A stretch of 64,000 bases of DNA, from positions 1-64,000 of the forward strand of contig JAKBBP010000005.1 in the NCBI GenBank assembly GCA_021808445.1, in the 5' to 3' direction. Below the pieces are notes generated by a model. The model did no database searches. It was not told the DNA's origin and saw only the letters and a program-made list of their open reading frames with translations. Position numbers and translations under genes: made by a program. Shown here piece after piece: positions 30,901 through 39,009 of this stretch. Source of the stretch: Pseudomonadota bacterium (lineage in GTDB: Bacteria; Pseudomonadota; Gammaproteobacteria; Burkholderiales; Burkholderiaceae_C). How positions within the stretch are numbered: the stretch's first letter is position 1; the number at the start of each line of letters is the position of its first letter.

Positions 30901-32823
30901 TCAGGCCTCCGACAGCTGAGTACCGGCTCCGGCGGCCAGGGTTTCCATTTCCGGAAGGCGCAGCGACACCGTCGTGCCGGCGCCCGGTGCCGAGCGCAGC
31001 TCCAGCGTGGCGCCGATCGCGCAAGCCCGCTCACGCATGATCTGCAGGCCCACGTGGGACGGTTCCTGATTGCGCACCAGCTCCGGGTCGAGCCCGCAGC
31101 CGTCGTCGGCGATGCTGAACACCCAATGGGGCAGGCTTTGCACGTTCACCTCCACGTGGCGCGCGCGCGCGTGCTTGCGCACGTTGGACAAGGCCTCCTG
31201 CACCACGTGCAGCACCTGCACCTGCACGTCGGCGTCCAGCGGCTGCCCGCGGCCGTTGAAGTGCAGAGTGGCGCTGAGTCCGCTTTGCAGCTCGAATTTC
31301 TGCAGGGTGCTGCGAAGCGCCGGCTCGATGTCCTGGTCCTGCGTACGTGTGCGGAAATGCAGCAGCAGCTCCCGCACGTCGGCCAGGCTCTCGCGGATGC
31401 CCGCTTCCAGTTCACCCACCGCGGCCTCGATGCGCGCGGTGTCGCCCGCGCGCAGCGCGCCACGCAGCAACTGAAGCTGGATTTTCATGAAAGCCAGCGC
31501 CTGGGCGATGGAGTCGTGCAGTTCGCGCGCCAGCAAGGTGCGCTCGCGTGCCACGGCGGCCTCGCGCTCCAGCGCAGCGCCACGCAGGCTTTCCATGGCC
31601 GCCGCCAGGTGGTCGGCCAACGCGTCCAGCAGCGCGTGCTGCTCGGGGTCCGGCTCGGCGGCATTGCGGTAGAACAGGTCGATCTCTCCCAGCGCGCGCT
31701 CCTGGGCCGCCACCGGCACGCTGAGCAGGGTGGTGAAGCCGGCACGCACGCAGGCGTCGTCGGTATGGGCGTCGAACAGCGGCGTCTGCCCGGCGCGCCG
31801 GAAATGCACCACCTTCACGCCCTCATCGGGGTGGGTGTTGCCGCAATGGCAGGCCCCCGCGTTCAGACAGCGCTCGTCCTCGACGATGCTCCCCGGCATG
31901 CCCTCGGCCGCCAGCAGCAGATAGCGCTGCGCGGTCTCGTCGGTCCAGCGCAGCACCGCGGCATCGGCGCCCGCGATGCGCCGCACGACCCGCGTGAAGC
32001 CATGCGCCAGATCTTCCAGGTTCGGCGCTCGCGCCACCAGCGCGCTGACCTCGTACAGCGCGAGCAGGCGCTGGCGCTCCGTCTCCAGCGCGGCCGTCTT
32101 CTGGCGCACGCGTCCCTCCAGCTCGCCGTGCACGGCCTGCAATTGCGCGGCCATGCGGTTGAAGCCCAGCGCCAGGTCCCCCAGCTCGTCGCTGCTGGCC
32201 ACCTGCACGCGGGCGCCCAGGTCGCCGGAGGCGATCGCCTCCACGCCGCGCGCGAGCTGGCCCACCGGCTCCAGCACGTGCAGGTAGGCGAGAAAGAACA
32301 TGGCCATGAACGCCACCAGGACGAAGCCCCCCATGGCCATCTGCGCGGTGTGCAGCTGGGCGGTCCAGAAATCGAGGCGCTGCTCGATGGCGCCGACGAA
32401 GGCATCGATGTCCCCGACGAAACGGTCGACCTGCGCGCGTCCGACCACGGCGGCACCTGCCTGGCCGCTCCAGCCCGGGCGCAGGCGGCTCCAGTCCTCG
32501 CGCACGAGCTCGAAGCGCGAGCGAATGGCCGGATCCCAGGGTACCGCCAGCGGGCGCCGGGCATCGCCACGGCGCAGCAGATCCAACGCCTGCTGCATGC
32601 GGGCGACCTCGGCCGGCACCCGCGCCTTTCCAGGCCCGAGGGTGCTGAGCTGGATCCGGTAGCTCATCATGCGCAGCTGGCCCGCCACGTTGACCGCACC
32701 GGCCCCGCCCTGCAGCTTCCACGAGATCCACAGCGTGGCCCCTACCGAAAGCAGCGACAGCAGCAGGAACACGCCGGCGAACAGCGAGATCTTGGAACTC
32801 AGGGTCCAGCGATGAGGGCTCAT
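30901..32823 (-). CDS. narX: Nitrate/nitrite sensor histidine kinase NarX
   Basis: P-box-like VNVAGQLRMMSYRIQLS, HAMP, GAF with CLNAGACHCG, HisKA_3 ARELHDSIAQALAFMKIQLQLL. Confidence 0.93.
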   Translation of the reverse strand: MSPHRWTLSSKISLFAGVFLLLSLLSVGATLWISWKLQGGAGAVNVAGQLRMMSYRIQLSTLGPGKARVPAEVARMQQALDLLRRGDARRPLAVPWDPAIRSRFELVREDWSRLRPGWSGQAGAAVVGRAQVDRFVGDIDAFVGAIEQRLDFWTAQLHTAQMAMGGFVLVAFMAMFFLAYLHVLEPVGQLARGVEAIASGDLGARVQVASSDELGDLALGFNRMAAQLQAVHGELEGRVRQKTAALETERQRLLALYEVSALVARAPNLEDLAHGFTRVVRRIAGADAAVLRWTDETAQRYLLLAAEGMPGSIVEDERCLNAGACHCGNTHPDEGVKVVHFRRAGQTPLFDAHTDDACVRAGFTTLLSVPVAAQERALGEIDLFYRNAAEPDPEQHALLDALADHLAAAMESLRGAALEREAAVARERTLLARELHDSIAQALAFMKIQLQLLRGALRAGDTARIEAAVGELEAGIRESLADVRELLLHFRTRTQDQDIEPALRSTLQKFELQSGLSATLHFNGRGQPLDADVQVQVLHVVQEALSNVRKHARARHVEVNVQSLPHWVFSIADDGCGLDPELVRNQEPSHVGLQIMRERACAIGATLELRSAPGAGTTVSLRLPEMETLAAGAGTQLSEA

Positions 32824-32945
32824 GGACGTCTGGAGGGCGCTCCTCGCGCAGGCATCCCCCGCAGGGAGTCCCTCTTCGGAAGTATGGGCCGCGCAGCGGG
32901 CACTGCCTATAGTTGAATCCATTCTACTGGTTTGGACCCCCGCCC

Positions 32946-33629
32946 ATGTCTACCGCAATCTCCCCGCAGGCCGTGCTGTCCGACAGCATGGTCGATCGCC
33001 CGCTGGGCACGCTCGCACGCGAACTTCCGGGTGCCACCGCCGTGTTCCTTCGCCATCGCCTGGACTTCTGCTGCGGCGGCAACGCCACGCTGCGCGACGC
33101 CGCGACGGCTCGAGGAATCGATGCCGAAGCCGTTTGCGCGGAGCTTGCCGCGCTGCAGTCGCCGCCCGGATGGCCGCTGCCCGAGCAACCTGCCGAACTG
33201 GTGCAGGCCATCATCACGCGATTCCATGACGTGCACAGACGGGAACTTCCGGAACTGGTGCGCCTGGCCGACAAGGTCGAGCGCGTGCACCGCGAGCACC
33301 CCGAGGTGCCGGCCGGCCTGGCCGAGCATCTGCGCGGCATGCAGCAGGAACTGCTGGAACACATGCAGAAGGAGGAACAGATCCTGTTCCCGATGATGGC
33401 ACGTTCACCCCGGATGCCCTTGCGTCCCCCCATCCAGCGCATGCGCGAGGAGCATCTGGACCACAGCCAGGCGCTGCAGGAGCTGCAGGCGCTGACCCAC
33501 GACCTGCAGGAGCCCGCCGATGCGTGCAACACCTGGGCCTCGCTGTATGCCGGGCTGCGCAAGCTGCGCGAGGATCTGATGGAGCACATCCACACCGAGA
33601 ACAACCTGCTGTTCCCGCTGTTCGAGTAG
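32946..33629 (+). CDS. Iron-sulfur cluster repair di-iron protein (RIC/YtfE/ScdA/DnrN)
   Basis: RPLGTLARELPGATAVFLRHRLDFCCGGNATLRDA, then a hemerythrin-like domain (HDVHRRELPEL..., EEQILFPMM, HIHTENNLLFPLFE). Confidence 0.93.
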   Translation: MSTAISPQAVLSDSMVDRPLGTLARELPGATAVFLRHRLDFCCGGNATLRDAATARGIDAEAVCAELAALQSPPGWPLPEQPAELVQAIITRFHDVHRRELPELVRLADKVERVHREHPEVPAGLAEHLRGMQQELLEHMQKEEQILFPMMARSPRMPLRPPIQRMREEHLDHSQALQELQALTHDLQEPADACNTWASLYAGLRKLREDLMEHIHTENNLLFPLFE

Positions 33630-33670
33630 CGGCGAGACCAGTCGCAGCGAGCCCACTGGAGCCAGCACCC

Positions 33671-33871
33671 ATGCCCAGGAAATTTCCGCTGCATCCGGCG
33701 CACCCGGAGCGGGTGTGCTGGGGCTGCGAGCGCTATTGCCCGGCCGATTCCATGCGCTGCGGAAATGGTTCGGAGCGCACGCAGCACCCGGCCGAATTGC
33801 TCGGCGAGGACTGGATGGATTTCGGACTCGACGCCCGGCAGGACCCGGACACGCCGCAGCCCGGGTCCTGA
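33671..33871 (+). CDS. DUF3079-like small protein
   Basis: MPRKFPLHPAHPERVCWGCERYCPADSMRCGNGSERTQHPAELLGEDW. Confidence 0.75.
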   Translation: MPRKFPLHPAHPERVCWGCERYCPADSMRCGNGSERTQHPAELLGEDWMDFGLDARQDPDTPQPGS

Positions 33872-33889
33872 TCCGGGCTGAGCAGGCTG

Positions 33890-35704
33890 TCAGTGCCCCA
33901 GGCGCGTGGCGTGCAGCGCGCGCTGGCGCCAGGCGCCGAGCACGTCGCTGCGCGTGAGCATGCCGCGCAGCGTGAGGCCATCCCCATCGTCCACCACCGG
34001 CAGGCGGCCCACGCCGTGCAGGGTCATGAGGTTGAGCGCCTCGTGCAGGGATTCCCCGCAGCGCACCACCACCGGGACGCGGCTCACCAGGCTGCCCAGC
34101 GTGGCCCGCGGATCCAGCCCGGAACGTGCCAGGTCGCGGCGCGTGAGCACGCCCACCACGCGACCGGCCTCGTCCACCAGCGCATAGCCCTGGTGTGCGT
34201 GGCTGCCCTGCTGGCGCAGCCAGTCGCGGAGTTCATCCACCGTCTGTGAAGCGCGCAGACTGACGGGTTGCATGCTCGCATGGTCGGCCACCCGGGCCTG
34301 GGCGAAGGGGTCCGCCTGGTAGGCGCTGGGCACGCGCACGCCACGACGCGCGATCTTCTCGGTCATGATGGTCTCGCGCATGAGCAGTCCCGACACCATG
34401 TAGGCGCTGGCGCAGCCGATCATCAGCGCCAGCAGCCCCGAGGTCTGCCAGGTCGCCTCCAGCGCGAACACCACCGAGGTGAACAAGGCGCGCGAGGCTC
34501 CGGCGAACATCGCGGCCATGCCGATCAGGGCCGCCAGGCGCGGGTCCAGCCCGAGGCCCGGAAAGGCCGCGGCCACGGCGTGGCCCAGCACCGCGCCCAG
34601 GCAGGCGCCGATGGTCATCAAGGGCGCCAGGGTACCGCCGGAGGTTCCGCTACCCAGCGCGACCGACCACGACACCAGCTTGGCCGCCCCGAGGACCAGC
34701 AGCGCCTGCAGGCCCAGGCTGCCGCTGAGCGCGTCGGTGATGTTGTCGTAGCCCACGCCCAGCGTACGGGGTTGCCACCAGCCGATCAGGCCCACCACCA
34801 GCGCGCCCAGGGCCGGCCACCACATCCAGTGCAGGGGCAGGCGGTCGAAGCCGTCCTCGATGGCATAGAGCGCGCGCGTGACGCCCACCGCGGCCAGACC
34901 AACCACGATGCCCAGCGCCACGCTGGCCAGCAGTGCGCCGGGCTGGGGCCATGGCAGCGCCGGCATGGCGAAAAAGGGCTGGCTGCCCAGCAGTTGCACG
35001 CGCAGCCCGGCGGCGGCCGAGCAGGCTCCGATCACCGGCAGGAGGGAGGCGGGCCGGAATTCGAACAACAGCAGTTCCACGGCCAGAAGCACGGCCGAGA
35101 CCGGCGTCCCGAACACCGCCGTCATGCCCGCCGCGGCCCCGGCCGCCAGCAGGGCCTTGCGCTCATCCGGGGTGATGTGCAGCCATTGGCCGATCAGCGA
35201 ACCCAGCGCGCCTCCGGTGGCGATGATGGGTCCTTCCGCCCCGAAAGGGCCTCCGGTGCCGATGGAAATCGCCGCCGACAGCGGCTTGAGCCACAGCACC
35301 CGCGCCGAGATGCGACTGCGGTTGAGCAGGATCTGCTCCATCGCCTCGGGAATGCCGTGGCCGCGGATGGCCGGCGAGCCGTAGCGTGCCATGAGCCCCA
35401 CGATCACCGAGCCGAGCACGGGGACCGCGATCACCCAGACGCCCAGATGGTTGTGCGCAGGCTCGCCCATGGTCCAGTCCCAGCGACCCTGGAAACTCAG
35501 GTGGGTGATCAGCCCGATGAGCAGCAGCAGCACCTTGGCCACGGGCACCGCGGCCACGCCGACCAGGGCCGCCAGGCCCAGCATGTACAGGGTGCGCGAG
35601 CCGACGCCCCCGGGATCGCTGCCGATGTGCGCGGTTGCCGCCAGGGGCTGCAAGGACGGCGAGACCGGGACGGAGGAATGGGTGGGATTCGAGCGGGACG
35701 TCAT
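33890..35704 (-). CDS. ClC-family chloride channel/transporter with C-terminal CBS domains
   Basis: GPFGAEGPIIATGGALGSLIG selectivity/gating motif, GSGTSGGTLAPLMTIGACLGA, two CBS repeats. Confidence 0.9.
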   Translation of the reverse strand: MTSRSNPTHSSVPVSPSLQPLAATAHIGSDPGGVGSRTLYMLGLAALVGVAAVPVAKVLLLLIGLITHLSFQGRWDWTMGEPAHNHLGVWVIAVPVLGSVIVGLMARYGSPAIRGHGIPEAMEQILLNRSRISARVLWLKPLSAAISIGTGGPFGAEGPIIATGGALGSLIGQWLHITPDERKALLAAGAAAGMTAVFGTPVSAVLLAVELLLFEFRPASLLPVIGACSAAAGLRVQLLGSQPFFAMPALPWPQPGALLASVALGIVVGLAAVGVTRALYAIEDGFDRLPLHWMWWPALGALVVGLIGWWQPRTLGVGYDNITDALSGSLGLQALLVLGAAKLVSWSVALGSGTSGGTLAPLMTIGACLGAVLGHAVAAAFPGLGLDPRLAALIGMAAMFAGASRALFTSVVFALEATWQTSGLLALMIGCASAYMVSGLLMRETIMTEKIARRGVRVPSAYQADPFAQARVADHASMQPVSLRASQTVDELRDWLRQQGSHAHQGYALVDEAGRVVGVLTRRDLARSGLDPRATLGSLVSRVPVVVRCGESLHEALNLMTLHGVGRLPVVDDGDGLTLRGMLTRSDVLGAWRQRALHATRLGH

Positions 35705-35896
35705 GACTGCGCCTGGCGGTACCACACCGCCGAAGATCGTGATATGGAATACAAACAGCCTTCTATCATAGCTGTTCTGGAATGTTTTGCGCGCGGGCTC
35801 CGCGGCTCGAGGCGGGTTCCCGAAGGCCCCGGCCGGGGCGACGTACCATGCCCCTGGGGCGCGCTTGCCCCAAGCCCGAACCGGAGGCCATGCGTC

Positions 35897-36622
35897 ATGC
35901 ATTCCCACTGCATCCTGCTGCCCGGCCTGCTGTGCGACGAGGCCGTCTGGGCCGCGCAGGTCCAGGCCCTGCAGGCGCATGGCGTGGCCTGCCAGGTGCC
36001 TTCCTATGGAATGCTGGATTCCCTGCAGGACATGGCGCGCAGCGTGCTCGAGGCCGCGCCGGCCGCGCGCTTCTCCCTGGCGGGGCATTCCATGGGAGCC
36101 CGCGTGGCCCTGGAAGTGCTGCGCCTGGCCCCTCAGCGCGTGCAGCGCCTGGCGCTGCTGGACACCGGCATCGACCCGCTTCCCGCGGGCGAGGCCGGCG
36201 AGCGCGAACGCGCTCGCCGCATGGAACTGCTGGGAATCGCGCGCGAGCGCGGCATGCGCGCGATGGGACGCGAGTGGGCGCGCGGCATGGTGCATCCCTC
36301 GCGCTGGGATGGGCCGGTGTTCGAGTCCATCCTGGAGATGCTGGAGCGCAAGACCCCCGCGGTGTACGAGGCCCAGATCCGTGCGCTGCTCGATCGCCCC
36401 GATGCCCGCCCGCTGCTCGCCACCCTGCGTTGCCCGGTACTGCTGGGCTGCGGACGCGACGATGCCTGGAGCCCGCTGGCGCGCCACGAGGAAATGCACG
36501 CACTGCTGCCGGGCTCGCGCCTGAGCGCCTTCGAGCACAGCGGCCACATGGTGACCATGGAGCAGCCGCAGGCCGTGAGTGACGCCCTGATCGGCTGGAT
36601 GGACGAGAGGCCGCAGGCCTGA
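35897..36622 (+). CDS. Alpha/beta hydrolase
   Basis: ILLPGLLCDEAVWAAQ, SLAGHSMGARVALEVL nucleophile elbow, C-terminal EHSGHMVTMEQP. Confidence 0.85.
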   Translation: MHSHCILLPGLLCDEAVWAAQVQALQAHGVACQVPSYGMLDSLQDMARSVLEAAPAARFSLAGHSMGARVALEVLRLAPQRVQRLALLDTGIDPLPAGEAGERERARRMELLGIARERGMRAMGREWARGMVHPSRWDGPVFESILEMLERKTPAVYEAQIRALLDRPDARPLLATLRCPVLLGCGRDDAWSPLARHEEMHALLPGSRLSAFEHSGHMVTMEQPQAVSDALIGWMDERPQA

Positions 36623-36697
36623 GGCCGCCGGCCCGCGGCCCTCAGGCCCCGGCCCGAGTTGCGCCGCCGGGAAGATTTCGTTGTAGCATCGACGCCC

Positions 36698-36796
36698 ATG
36701 CAACGCGCAATTCGTCCCACCTCCGCTGCCCGAGCCGCACGAGCCCGTCGCTCGTCGCCGTGGGCTGCGCGTGAGACCGAAACGATGAAGACCTGA
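36698..36796 (+). CDS. Putative Arg-rich leader peptide (attenuator uORF)
   Basis: MQRAIRPTSAARAARARRSSPWAARETETMKT*: 7 Arg in 32 residues, in the intergenic leader of the argD-like gene and followed by a terminator hairpin. Possible -10 TAGCAT (36684-36689) would give a near-leaderless transcript. Confidence 0.55.
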   Translation: MQRAIRPTSAARAARARRSSPWAARETETMKT

Positions 36797-36823
36797 AGTC
36801 CCCTTCGAATCGCGTTGTTCCGC

Positions 36824-36853
36824 AAGGCCACGGCTGACCCCCGTGGCCTTTTT
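36824..36853 (+). terminator. Intrinsic terminator/attenuator upstream of the argD-like gene
   Basis: Perfect 10-bp stem AAGGCCACGG-ctgaccc-CCGTGGCCTT followed by TTTGTTT, between the leader uORF and the aminotransferase start. Confidence 0.8.
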
Positions 36854-36899
36854 GTTTGTGCCTTCTTGTTTGTGCCTTCTTGCCTCCCAGGACCCCGCC

Positions 36900-38099
36900 A
36901 TGCCGACGACCCTTGCCTCCGAAGCGCAGTTCCAGCACCTCATGCCGGTGACCGCCCGCCCCGCCAGCATTTTCGTGCGCGGCCAGGGCGCCTGGCTGTG
37001 GGACGATGCCGGTCGCCGCTACCTGGACTGGCTGCAGGGCTGGGCCGTGAACTCCCTGGGCCACAGCCCGGAGCTGATCAGCCGCGCGCTGCTGGAGCAG
37101 TCCACCCGGCTGCTCACCCCCAGCCCGGCGCTGTACAACCTGCCGGCACTGCAGCTCGCGAGCAGGCTGTGCGAGCTCAGTGGCTTCGATCAGGTGTTCT
37201 TCGGCAGCACCGGCGCGGAGGCCAACGAAGGCGCGATCAAGCTGGCGCGCAAATGGGGGCGCGTCGCACGCGGCGGTGCCTTCGAGATCATCAGCTTCGC
37301 CGATGCCTTCCACGGCCGCAACCTGGCCACCATGGCCGCCAGCGGCAAGGCCGGCTGGGACGCGCTGTTTCCGCCCCATGTGCCCGGTTTCGTCAAGGCC
37401 CGGCTCAACGACCTGGACTCGGTGATGGCCGCGCTGAGCCCGCGCAGCGTGGCCATCCTGCTGGAGCCGGTGCAGGGTGAGGCGGGGGTGCGACCAGCCA
37501 CTGCGGAGTTCCTGCGCGCGCTGCGGCGGCTGTGCGACGAGCGCGGCCTGCTGCTCATGTTCGACGAGGTGCAGACAGGATGCGCGCGCCTGGGCGAGCT
37601 GTTCGCCTTCCGGCACTTCGGGGTGGAGCCCGACGTCATGACCCTGGGCAAGGGCCTCGGCGGCGGGGTGCCGATCTCGGCGCTGCTGGCCAAGGAGCAT
37701 TGCAGTGTGTTCGAGCATGGCGACCAGGGGGGCACCTATGCCGGCAATCCGCTGATGTGCGCGGTCGCGCTGGCCGTGCTGGAACGCCTGGCCCAGCCGG
37801 AGTTCCTGGAGGGCGTGCGCGAGCGCGGAAGGCAGCTCAGCCGCGGGCTGCGTGAGCTGTCGGCGCGCCACGGCCTGGGCGAGGTGCGCGGCGAGGGACT
37901 GCTGTGGGCCCTGGAACTGGGCCACGACGGCGGCGCCGCCGTGGTGCAGCGCTGCCGCGAGCTCGGGCTGCTGCTCAACGCGGCGCGCCCCCATTGCCTG
38001 CGCTTCATGCCGCGCCTGGACAGCACGGCGCCGGAGATCGATGAGGGTCTGCGCCTGCTCGAGCTCGCGCTGGCTCAGGGCCTCGACGCTCGCACGTAG
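36900..38099 (+). CDS. argD: Acetylornithine aminotransferase-like class III aminotransferase
   Basis: YLDWLQGWAVNSLGHSPELI, FFGSTGAEANEGAIKLARKWG, AFHGRNLATMAASGK, LLLMFDEVQTGCARLGELFAF, TLGKGLGGGVPISALLA. Confidence 0.8.
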   Translation: MPTTLASEAQFQHLMPVTARPASIFVRGQGAWLWDDAGRRYLDWLQGWAVNSLGHSPELISRALLEQSTRLLTPSPALYNLPALQLASRLCELSGFDQVFFGSTGAEANEGAIKLARKWGRVARGGAFEIISFADAFHGRNLATMAASGKAGWDALFPPHVPGFVKARLNDLDSVMAALSPRSVAILLEPVQGEAGVRPATAEFLRALRRLCDERGLLLMFDEVQTGCARLGELFAFRHFGVEPDVMTLGKGLGGGVPISALLAKEHCSVFEHGDQGGTYAGNPLMCAVALAVLERLAQPEFLEGVRERGRQLSRGLRELSARHGLGEVRGEGLLWALELGHDGGAAVVQRCRELGLLLNAARPHCLRFMPRLDSTAPEIDEGLRLLELALAQGLDART

Positions 38100-39007
38100 G
38101 CCATGCGCTCCACCGAAACCATGGCGCCGCGCTCCCAGTTCTCGCGCAGCACACCCTCCAGGAGCGCGCGTTCCTCGGGCTGGAAGTCCTGGTCCAGCAC
38201 GTCGCGCAGCGAGCGCGCGAAGGGATGCGGGGTATGGCGGGTGAAGCTGTCCCAGTCGGGCGCCAGGCTGGGGCCGGCGTCGATGTGCAGCTCCACGTGC
38301 ACCTGCGCGAAGCCCGCCTGCAGCGCCCAGGCGAACAGTTCGCGCTCGGAGAAATTGCAGTAGGGGCTGCGTGCCAGCTCCTGCTCGGTGTCGGGGAACT
38401 GCTGGGAGCGCCAGCGTTGCAGCAGCTGCAGCAACTGCGGCTGCTGCAACGCGACGCCGGCGGGCGGCGCGATGTCCTCCAGGGCGCGGCGCTGCGCGCA
38501 GGCGGCCAGCGCGTCGTCGCGAAACACCGGCTCGCCCAGCGAGAGCCGGCCTCCCGGGCGCAGCAGCCTGAGGAACTCCGCGAGCAGGGCGGGCTTGTCG
38601 GCCACGTAGGCCAGCGAGGATCGGGTGGCCACGGCGTCGAAGGCGCCGTCGGCCAGCTCCGGCAAGCCGACGCTGCCCGACGGGTCAACGACGAGCGGGA
38701 GCAGGCGCAGGCGTTCCTGGACCCCCAGCGCCTGCGCGCGCTCGCCGGCCAGGGCCAGCAGCGCGGGCGAGGGATCGGCGAACACCACCTGCGCCCGCGG
38801 CCAGCGCTGCAGCGCCCGCAGCCCCAGCGCACCGCTTCCGCAGCCGAAGTCCAGCAGATTGCGCGGCGGTTCGGGTCCGAGGGCCTCGAGCACGCGATCC
38901 ACGTAGTGGGCCACGCGCGCCTCGATGCGTGCCTCGTACTGCGCATTGGCGCCGCCGCGGTCGCGCAGCAGCCATTGCGCCCAGGGGTCGGGACCTGCCG
39001 GCGACAT
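38075..39007 (-). CDS. Class I SAM-dependent methyltransferase
   Basis: MSPAGPDPWAQWLLRDRGG...NLLDFGCGSGALGLRALQRW; 3' end overlaps the argD-like gene convergently by 25 bp. Confidence 0.8.
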   Translation of the reverse strand: MSPAGPDPWAQWLLRDRGGANAQYEARIEARVAHYVDRVLEALGPEPPRNLLDFGCGSGALGLRALQRWPRAQVVFADPSPALLALAGERAQALGVQERLRLLPLVVDPSGSVGLPELADGAFDAVATRSSLAYVADKPALLAEFLRLLRPGGRLSLGEPVFRDDALAACAQRRALEDIAPPAGVALQQPQLLQLLQRWRSQQFPDTEQELARSPYCNFSERELFAWALQAGFAQVHVELHIDAGPSLAPDWDSFTRHTPHPFARSLRDVLDQDFQPEERALLEGVLRENWERGAMVSVERMAYVRASRP

Positions 39008-39009
39008 GC

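Noticed and set aside
32913-32926. TTGAATCCATTCTA between narX and ric as an FNR/DNR box
   Set aside because: Only about 7/10 half-site matches, and the gap to the nearest -10-like sequence (CATACT, 26 nt) is wrong for class II. Too weak to claim.
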